IMG/VR virus record: IMGVR_UViG_3300042340_000042
Span: 1-37,640 of that record
Reading direction: 5' to 3' (one strand)
Length of the DNA: 37,640 nt
From: a virus
A program made the translations under genes and the position numbers. Position 1 is the first letter of the stretch. Every line of letters starts with the position of its first letter. The notes below the pieces were generated by a model that searched no databases, was not told the origin of the DNA, and saw only the letters and a list, made by a program, of their open reading frames with translations. Positions 13,254-18,358 of the stretch are shown here, in pieces.

Positions 13254-13414
13254 TGTACGCATTTAAAAGTGGACCTGTTGACCAAGACCCAACCATCAAA
13301 GGCCTTCGTGGCGAAGATATGGAAAACTACATGAATTTGCTTAAATGGCTAGATTCTGTACCGTTTATTCCCCTAAAGGTTAGCGACTTTGTGCTACCTT
13401 GGCGGGATAGATGA
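13253..13414 (+). CDS. Hypothetical protein, 53 aa
   Basis: TAATG overlap with the DUF3310 gene and GGAG nine bases upstream support the start at 13253. The chain is acidic in the middle, with a helix GLRGEDMENYMNLLKWLDSV (20-39) followed by a hydrophobic, proline-containing end. Not recognised. It ends in ATGA overlap with the next start. Confidence 0.63.
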   Translation: MYAFKSGPVDQDPTIKGLRGEDMENYMNLLKWLDSVPFIPLKVSDFVLPWRDR

Positions 13415-13821
13415 AGCCAAAGCTCAAAACGATGAATGGGGTATGGATATGCTATACCCCTTGCTGCACCATTCCAATGATGGCAGACCACCCACAAACG
13501 GCGTATTTAAGATGGAAATTTATCAATGCTAAGACCCAATCAGATAGAAGCTGTTGCCTTTTTGAGCCAAATAGACAAGGGCATGATTCTCGCCCCAGTG
13601 GGGGCAGGCAAAACAGCGATAACGCTAACCGCCATGCAGCAAGCGCTCGACACGGGGAGAGTACGCCGGTTCTTAGTGATAGCGCCAAAGCGTGTCTGCA
13701 CGGACGTGTGGACGATAGAGCCGGCCAAGTGGGCGCCAAATCTGACAGTATCTATCGCCGTTGGCTCTTACGCGCAACGGTTAATCGCGTTCAACAAACC
13801 AACGCAGGTAGTGGTGACTAA
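13411..13821 (+). CDS. Small protein with long out-of-frame overlap into the helicase gene
   Basis: Translation should start at 13411 (ATGA overlap, GGCGGG upstream). The first 45 residues (MKPKLKTMNGVWICYTPCCT onward, with a CC pair and WKFINAK) look like a genuine small phage protein. From 13526 the frame runs 296 bases through the helicase gene in another frame; that part is Arg/Ser-rich, low in hydrophobic residues and looks like a shadow. Either the true gene ended near 13540 and lost its stop through a frameshift, or a long dual-coding overlap exists. The N-terminal 45 residues are credible; the rest is not. Confidence 0.45.
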   Translation: MKPKLKTMNGVWICYTPCCTIPMMADHPQTAYLRWKFINAKTQSDRSCCLFEPNRQGHDSRPSGGRQNSDNANRHAASARHGESTPVLSDSAKACLHGRVDDRAGQVGAKSDSIYRRWLLRATVNRVQQTNAGSGD

Positions 13822-14812
13822 TTACGATACGCTGCAAACGCTACCGCCATTGCCTGACTTTGACGGCGTGGTGTTTGACGAGTTGACTGTTTTAAAGAAC
13901 CCATCAGGTAAACGTTTTAAAGCGTTGTTTGCCCGCATTAAGGATTTTAAAATTAAATGGGGTCTTACCGGCTCATTTACCAGTAACGGACTTGAGGACG
14001 TATTTGGGCAATGCAAGATAGTGGACACAGCGCTACTTGGAAAATCTAAGACCGCCTTTCTTCAAACGTATTTTGTGCTTCTTAACAAAGACTTTGGTGA
14101 ATGGGTAGCTAAGTCCACTTCACTGCGTGACGTGATGGCGGTAATTAAGCCTGCAACGTACCTTATCGACACGCAAGAGTATATGGATACTTTACCCCCG
14201 CTTAACGTTGTGCCGGTCAAATGCGCAATGGATATGAAGCAGTACAAAGAGATGAAGAAAGACTTTGTAGTGTATTACGACGATAAAGAAATCATAGCGG
14301 TTAACGCCGCTGTGGTGGTAAACAAACTGCAACAAATGGCTAGCGGGTTTTCGTATATTGAAGGGCAACCCACCGCATGGTTTTCGCGCCACAAGTTTGA
14401 CCGACTAGACGAAATACTGGCAGAAAACCAACACGCCAATACGATTATTGTGTACAACTTTCAAGCAGAGCTTGAAGAACTTAAACGCCGATACCCTAAT
14501 GCGCGGACAATTGACCAGCAAGGTGTTATCTCATTGTGGAACGCAGGGCGAGTGGAATTACTGCTCGTCCACCCTAAGTCAGCAGGGCATGGGCTTAACC
14601 TTCAATTTGGCGGCAGTAAAATGGTGTTCCTGTCGCTTCCTTGGTCACTTGATAGATATGAGCAGACCATTGGACGATTGCACCGTAGTGGACAAAAGAA
14701 CGCCGTATATTGCTATGTACTGCTAACAGACAAAACCGTAGACGAGCGCATATTTGCAAGTCTACATGACAAACGCGCAATTTCAGATATTGCCTTAGAG
14801 GAATTAAAATGA
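13526..14812 (+). CDS. SNF2-type DEAD/DEAH-box helicase
   Basis: A superfamily 2 ATPase of the SNF2-like group (428 aa), expected to move along double-stranded DNA and perhaps to work with the VRR-NUC nuclease from the same unit. Motifs in order: Q-like RPNQIEAV (3-10), Walker A APVGAGKT (23-30, K29), Ia LVIAPKRV (50-57), II VFDEL (116-120), III GLTGSF (146-151), V HPKSAGHGLNLQ (near 350-361) and VI QTIGRLHRSGQ (near 384-394) with two arginine-finger candidates. No extra nuclease or binding domain is attached. The start lies inside the out-of-frame overlap with 13411-13821 and has no strong Shine-Dalgarno, so it may rely on coupling. Confidence 0.93.
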   Translation: MLRPNQIEAVAFLSQIDKGMILAPVGAGKTAITLTAMQQALDTGRVRRFLVIAPKRVCTDVWTIEPAKWAPNLTVSIAVGSYAQRLIAFNKPTQVVVTNYDTLQTLPPLPDFDGVVFDELTVLKNPSGKRFKALFARIKDFKIKWGLTGSFTSNGLEDVFGQCKIVDTALLGKSKTAFLQTYFVLLNKDFGEWVAKSTSLRDVMAVIKPATYLIDTQEYMDTLPPLNVVPVKCAMDMKQYKEMKKDFVVYYDDKEIIAVNAAVVVNKLQQMASGFSYIEGQPTAWFSRHKFDRLDEILAENQHANTIIVYNFQAELEELKRRYPNARTIDQQGVISLWNAGRVELLLVHPKSAGHGLNLQFGGSKMVFLSLPWSLDRYEQTIGRLHRSGQKNAVYCYVLLTDKTVDERIFASLHDKRAISDIALEELK

Positions 14813-14988
14813 ACAACTTAACATGGCGTGACATCTTCTTTAATTTGAATACTTACACAGAAGGTGAATTACAGGTGATGATTGAATCAGAGCGTCACGG
14901 TAAACGTAGACGCTCTATATTAGTGCGATTGCATCAGCGCTATTGCATCCTTCGCGCGACTCGCGAACGTGATGATTTACTCGCTTAA
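14809..14988 (+). CDS. Small basic protein, 59 aa, last of rightward unit
   Basis: AGAGGA precedes the ATG, which overlaps the helicase stop as ATGA. The centre and C-terminus are arginine-rich (ESERHGKRRRSILVRLHQRYCILRATRERDDLL), a pattern I have often seen in small phage proteins next to VRR-NUC and SNF2 genes, but I know no name or function. The last 12 bases overlap the endolysin gene on the other strand. A 6-base stem TTCGCG/CGCGAA (14951-14967) lies in its 3' end. Confidence 0.7.
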   Translation: MNNLTWRDIFFNLNTYTEGELQVMIESERHGKRRRSILVRLHQRYCILRATRERDDLLA

Positions 14989-15423
14989 AAACAACTCCGC
15001 TTCTGCATTTCTGCGTCGAGTAAGACCGGCTAATACTTTACCGCCAGCCTTGTTCCAGCGCAGAAACTGCGCCGCTATTTCAGACTTAGGTTCATCGGCT
15101 TTTAGCATCTTAACAAGCGTTGACGAAACAAAGTTGCCCGTGCCAATGTTATAGCAAAAGCATACCAGCGCATCAAACTCGTTCTGCGTTAGCTCAACCT
15201 TAACTGCGTTTACAGCGTGTTCGTAGGGGGCAAGCGTCTGCGCTAGTAAATGCAAAGCCGCTGCTTCGGTTGGTAGCGCCTGATTGACTTTCACAGGTGT
15301 TCCATCAGCGTAGCGAGTTGAGCCTATGCCAATCGTCCACACGCCCGCAGGGCATTTATATGACAATAGCTTACATCCTTCAAATTCTTTAATTAGGGCT
15401 AACCCTTTTTCACCTATCTTCAT
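14977..15423 (-). CDS. Endolysin, GH24 lysozyme
   Basis: The enzyme (148 aa) cuts the glycan strands of peptidoglycan at the end of infection. The T4-lysozyme-type triad appears as E15-x8-C24-x5-T30 (EFEG, YKCPAGVWTIG); the position usually Asp is Cys, a variant known in active members. NEFDALVCFCYNIG (near 84-97) and the C-terminal RWNKAGGKVLAGLTRRRNAE signature are intact. No signal-anchor sequence is visible, so release probably needs a holin, and small membrane proteins precede it. The start overlaps the upstream stop as ATGA. It is the last gene of the long leftward unit and converges on the rightward unit. Confidence 0.95.
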   Translation of the reverse strand: MKIGEKGLALIKEFEGCKLLSYKCPAGVWTIGIGSTRYADGTPVKVNQALPTEAAALHLLAQTLAPYEHAVNAVKVELTQNEFDALVCFCYNIGTGNFVSSTLVKMLKADEPKSEIAAQFLRWNKAGGKVLAGLTRRRNAEAELFLSE

Positions 15424-15662
15424 TTTTTTTCTCGTAGCAATAGAATAGTGGTCAGTTTTTGCGTCAGTCTTATCATGTCATTATCCAGCACCCGCACTTG
15501 GTCGATTAGCTCAATTAGCGCGTCTGTGGCTTCTTGCAGGATAGGCTTTACGACGGTGGTTGCCCAAAGCCATACAAAGTAAACAATATAACCCATGCCG
15601 CCAGCGGCAATAATTGGGAATCCATACTGGTTAATATATTTAGCGATTGCATTGGCGTCCAT
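15420..15662 (-). CDS. Holin-like small membrane protein, 80 aa
   Basis: A membrane span covers about residues 14-38 (GFPIIAAGGMGYIVYFVWLWATTVV), followed by a helical cytoplasmic tail ending in REKK. It lies directly before the endolysin, the expected place for a holin. The N-terminal region YGFPIIAAGGMGYIVYFV closely resembles VGFPIAAATGGMYFVYL in the upstream 89-aa protein, so the two are probably paralogues and may form a holin/antiholin or two-part pair. AGAGG stands eight bases before the ATG. Confidence 0.65.
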   Translation of the reverse strand: MDANAIAKYINQYGFPIIAAGGMGYIVYFVWLWATTVVKPILQEATDALIELIDQVRVLDNDMIRLTQKLTTILLLREKK

Positions 15663-15931
15663 TAATCTTTCCTCTCAACAGGAGGCGGTCTTGGTCTGTC
15701 TTTTTCTTGCGGTATGTTAAGCGCCGTTGACGCCAAATCATCAATTTTGGTGATGTCACATGACATAGCGGTAACGCGCTTATCAAGTTGCTTGATGATG
15801 CCTATTAGGCTTTTAATCTTCTCAAGCACACTATCGAGCAAGAATTTCTGCGTCAGGTAGACAAAATACATTCCGCCAGTCGCCGCCGCGATAGGGAATC
15901 CTACGTCCGAAGCAAACTGTAGGAATTCCAT
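15662..15931 (-). CDS. Holin-like paralogue, 89 aa
   Basis: It has one membrane span at about 10-28, an amphipathic helix to about 65 and a proline/charge-rich end (PRPPPVERKD). Both this and the 80-aa neighbour share a GFPI-A-A-x-GG-Y pattern in the span, pointing to tandem duplication. TAATG coupling joins it to both neighbours. Its role as holin, antiholin or accessory cannot be told apart from sequence. Confidence 0.6.
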   Translation of the reverse strand: MEFLQFASDVGFPIAAATGGMYFVYLTQKFLLDSVLEKIKSLIGIIKQLDKRVTAMSCDITKIDDLASTALNIPQEKDRPRPPPVERKD

Positions 15932-16143
15932 TATTTACCCGACCACCATGTGAGAAACGAAAACAACGCGCCAACGGTAAAAACGATACCGCCGATAAAG
16001 CCTTTGTAGCGCGACTGCTCTGCTTTCATCTCATCAAGCGCGGCTATGATAGCGTCTAGCTTTTTCCCTCTGTCTTCAAACACTTCTTCTAGCGCATCAA
16101 TGCGCTGTTCTACTTTAGCTAAACGGCAGGCTTCGTCAGGCAT
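15931..16143 (-). CDS. XhlA-like coiled-coil membrane protein, 70 aa
   Basis: Residues 6-45 form a charged coiled coil (KVEQRIDALEEVFEDRGKKLDAI), and 47-66 a C-terminal membrane span ending WWSGK. This is the layout of XhlA-type haemolysin/lysis proteins, which help holins. GAGG lies near the ATG. Its place three genes before the endolysin fits a lysis role. Confidence 0.62.
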   Translation of the reverse strand: MPDEACRLAKVEQRIDALEEVFEDRGKKLDAIIAALDEMKAEQSRYKGFIGGIVFTVGALFSFLTWWSGK

Positions 16144-16150
16144 CTCGACC

Positions 16151-16507
16151 TCACTTCAAGAATCTAAGTTTATAAAGAACGGTAAAATAGGTTTCCATAA
16201 TCCCATCAATCAAGTTTTGAATTGGCGTGTCATCTTTACCGCAGACTTTATAGCGGTTTTCATCAATCCACGTCACTTGTTTCTTTAAGAAGTCTTCAAT
16301 ATTATCGACATTTTTACTGCCGATAATCTCAAGGTCTTTAAGGAGCTGATAGCTGCCCTGATACGCCTCTGTAATGCCGTCCGCTTGCTCGATAATCTCA
16401 TGATAAAAGTCGTTAAGCGCTATGTGCGCGGCAAAACTTCTAGTGCGTAGATGCTCACGATGCGCAACGTCCCTTGCGAGGAATAATAAAGAGATAAAAT
16501 GCTCCAT
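16151..16507 (-). CDS. DUF5856-like helical protein, 118 aa
   Basis: The protein is nearly all helix with ARDVAHREHLRTRSFAAHIALNDFYHEI (11-38) and E-x-Y-QG (47-51). The spaced His and Glu residues are what I recall of DUF5856, a phage family with a possible ferritin/Dps-like four-helix fold; metal binding is thus conceivable but unproven. It lies between tail-fibre and lysis genes and is coupled to its upstream neighbour by TAATG. Confidence 0.55.
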   Translation of the reverse strand: MEHFISLLFLARDVAHREHLRTRSFAAHIALNDFYHEIIEQADGITEAYQGSYQLLKDLEIIGSKNVDNIEDFLKKQVTWIDENRYKVCGKDDTPIQNLIDGIMETYFTVLYKLRFLK

Positions 16508-16914
16508 TAAGCTACCTCAACCCAGTTAATTATTGATTCATCCCATTGATAGTATTTACCGTCTTGCGGATACCTTACAGGTGATTGCCACGACATAGTA
16601 TTAATATCACCTACCCATGATGGGTATGGTTGACGTGCTAAATGTTCTGCTTGTTTATCTGCATTAAATTCAACTTCTGATAGCACTTTAACTACGCCAA
16701 CTAATGTTGTGTCTGCATCATCATCGCACGTTCCATAAAGCAGTGGTGCTGTGCTGAGTGAGCCATCGGCATTTGAAGCAATAGGGAAGTCAGATTCGTT
16801 TTGAAAGATAAACTGGAAACCTTTTACATTTGGGAGTGCCGGTCCTGTACGCATTGGTGCTTCTGTGCAAAGAATACCCGTGTCTGCGTCAATGTTTGTT
16901 ATTTGTATGTACAT
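16507..16914 (-). CDS. Probable tail-fibre-associated protein, 135 aa
   Basis: The C-terminus (SWQSPVRYPQDGKYYQWDESIINWVEV, 108-134) carries the Y-P-x-DGK-x-Y-x-WDE-x-x-x-x-W pattern frequent at the ends of phage tail and fibre-assembly proteins. The N-terminal half is beta-rich. It directly follows the lectin-tipped fibre gene, suiting a fibre component or fibre chaperone. AGGA lies six bases before the ATG. Confidence 0.55.
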   Translation of the reverse strand: MYIQITNIDADTGILCTEAPMRTGPALPNVKGFQFIFQNESDFPIASNADGSLSTAPLLYGTCDDDADTTLVGVVKVLSEVEFNADKQAEHLARQPYPSWVGDINTMSWQSPVRYPQDGKYYQWDESIINWVEVA

Positions 16915-16934
16915 TATTATTCCTATTTAATTAA

Positions 16935-16950
16935 CGCTGTTTACACAGCG
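16935..16950. other. Hairpin over the stop codon of the lectin-tipped protein gene
   Basis: CGCTGT (16935-16940) and ACAGCG (16945-16950) form a 6-base stem with a 4-base loop that holds the stop codon of the gene at 16941-17588. There is no T run. In diversity-generating retroelements such as that of phage BPP-1, a short stem with 4-base loop just after the variable region is needed for retrohoming, so the position is suggestive. Confidence 0.5.
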
Positions 16951-17588
16951 ATTCTCCGAACAGCTCTGACGTAGAGACTATTGTTCTTATTGACGTTGTT
17001 CTGAGTACCATTGTCGAAGGTCTGTATCCATGATTGGTTAGCATCGAACTCAGTAGAAGACCAATAGGATTCAGAGGCAAACGCATTTGTTTCCCCCGTT
17101 CTAAAGCCAATACCCGAGCTTGTTCGAGCGGGTGAGCCACTTGTGTAGTTTGTGCTAATAGGCTCTGGTGATACCGCATTAGCATTTGAACCCGATGAAG
17201 TACTGTTAGGGATAGTAGTCGGTTTTAAGAAATAATACAGCACTTCTAGCTCGTTTTTAGCAGGTAGATACCAATCGCTATATCCTCCAATTGTTAAGCC
17301 TTCAGCAAATACGGCAGCTTGATAGCCTAACGCTGCTTCCACAGCACTATTAGTAGGTCCATTAATGACAGACGTTATTCCCGTTGTCGTTCCATAAACG
17401 CCCCACGTACTACCTGTGCTTTCACCAGATGCTTTAGGTGCAACAACTAAGTTGTATTTAGTGCCAGACACATTTATTTGCCCTGCAAAAAAGCCACCTC
17501 CGTATGCCGCGCCAATATTAGCAACAGGCCATCCATTAGCAAAACCAAAAGAACGACCATATGCAAAGTTTTGTTGAATTCCGCTCAT
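16941..17588 (-). CDS. Tail protein with C-type-lectin-like (DUF1566) tip
   Basis: This 215-aa protein ends in a DUF1566/Lcl-type C-lectin fold: GYSDWYLPAKNELEVLYYF (near 100-118), YWSSTEFD (near 175-182), Gln/Asn-rich TQNNVNKNN and the closing YVRAVRR. The same fold forms the receptor-binding tips diversified by retroelements. The true start is the ATG at 17588 in TAATG overlap; ten further upstream codons belong to the gene before. The last about 40 codons use TTC, AAC, GTC, CTC, TAC, AGA and CGG, unlike the AT-ending codons of the neighbours, hinting at a recently acquired tip. It probably binds the host receptor. No reverse transcriptase gene or second copy of the tip is seen in the window. 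Confidence 0.82.
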   Translation of the reverse strand: MSGIQQNFAYGRSFGFANGWPVANIGAAYGGGFFAGQINVSGTKYNLVVAPKASGESTGSTWGVYGTTTGITSVINGPTNSAVEAALGYQAAVFAEGLTIGGYSDWYLPAKNELEVLYYFLKPTTIPNSTSSGSNANAVSPEPISTNYTSGSPARTSSGIGFRTGETNAFASESYWSSTEFDANQSWIQTFDNGTQNNVNKNNSLYVRAVRRIAV

Positions 17589-18358
17589 TAGGTCAACCCC
17601 GCACCAGAAATAATCCAAGTTGTCGATGTCATTTTAAGTGCTGTTGCTGTACCGTATTGCGCTAATGAGCGTGTGCCTGTTGTGCCTGTACCAGCTAAAT
17701 ACATCGTGTCTGTTGTGATTGCGATACTGACCACTTGAGAAGTCATATTAACAAACGAAATTGCTGTGCCAATTGGATACGCTACTGAACCATTTGCAGG
17801 GATAGTAAACGTCCGAGCATTAGCGTCAGTTGATGGGTGGAAGATATGTTTTCCTGCATCCGCAGCAACAAGTGTATAAGCCGCTGATTGACTGTTTTGA
17901 GGGATGTTAATATAGCCAACGCCATTTGTACCATCAACGGTACAAGATGACAGCGTACCGCTAGAAGGTGTGCCAAGCACAGGTGTGACAAGTGTAGGTG
18001 AAGTTGCAAATACCGCTGCGCCACTTCCAGTTTCATCCGTTAACGCAGCCGCTAAGTTAGCACTTGAGGGTGTTGCAAGAAACGTCGCTACGTTTGTGCC
18101 TAATGAAGCAGAAAGCACCACCTGCTCATAGCGCACACTGTCCCCCGCAGACGTGCCAGCGGCAAGACCTGTGAGTTTCTTAGCGTTCATTGGCAAGTTA
18201 GCTGACGGCGTAGACTGCCCGTCACGCGTGATACAGTTTGTCAACGCCGTTGCAATGTCACTGTTGGTTGTGTTAGTTGTTGATGATGAAATCGTTGTGC
18301 CGGTAACAACGGGGTTGCCAGCAGGCAGGTTATATGTCCCAGAGCCATTAAAAGCCAT
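17588..18358 (-). CDS. Tail fibre / structural protein, 256 aa
   Basis: The start MAFNGSGTYNLPAGNPVVTG resembles the N-termini of podovirus tail-fibre proteins, where this part attaches the fibre. The middle is low-complexity Ala/Ser/Thr/Gly, with a repeated LVTPVLGTPSSGTLSSCTVDGTN element around 122-145 found in phage fibres. The C-terminal third is beta-rich. AGGAG precedes the ATG, and TAATG joins it to the 964-aa protein gene. With the lectin-tipped protein it probably forms the adsorption apparatus. Confidence 0.75.
   Translation of the reverse strand: MAFNGSGTYNLPAGNPVVTGTTISSSTTNTTNSDIATALTNCITRDGQSTPSANLPMNAKKLTGLAAGTSAGDSVRYEQVVLSASLGTNVATFLATPSSANLAAALTDETGSGAAVFATSPTLVTPVLGTPSSGTLSSCTVDGTNGVGYINIPQNSQSAAYTLVAADAGKHIFHPSTDANARTFTIPANGSVAYPIGTAISFVNMTSQVVSIAITTDTMYLAGTGTTGTRSLAQYGTATALKMTSTTWIISGAGLT

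Noticed and set aside
14951-14967. TTCGCG/CGCGAA stem as a bidirectional terminator between the converging units
   Set aside because: Only six base pairs, no T run on either side, and it lies inside coding sequence of the 59-aa protein.
16941-17588. A complete diversity-generating retroelement
   Set aside because: No reverse transcriptase, accessory protein or template repeat was found in any frame of the window; only the target-like protein is present.
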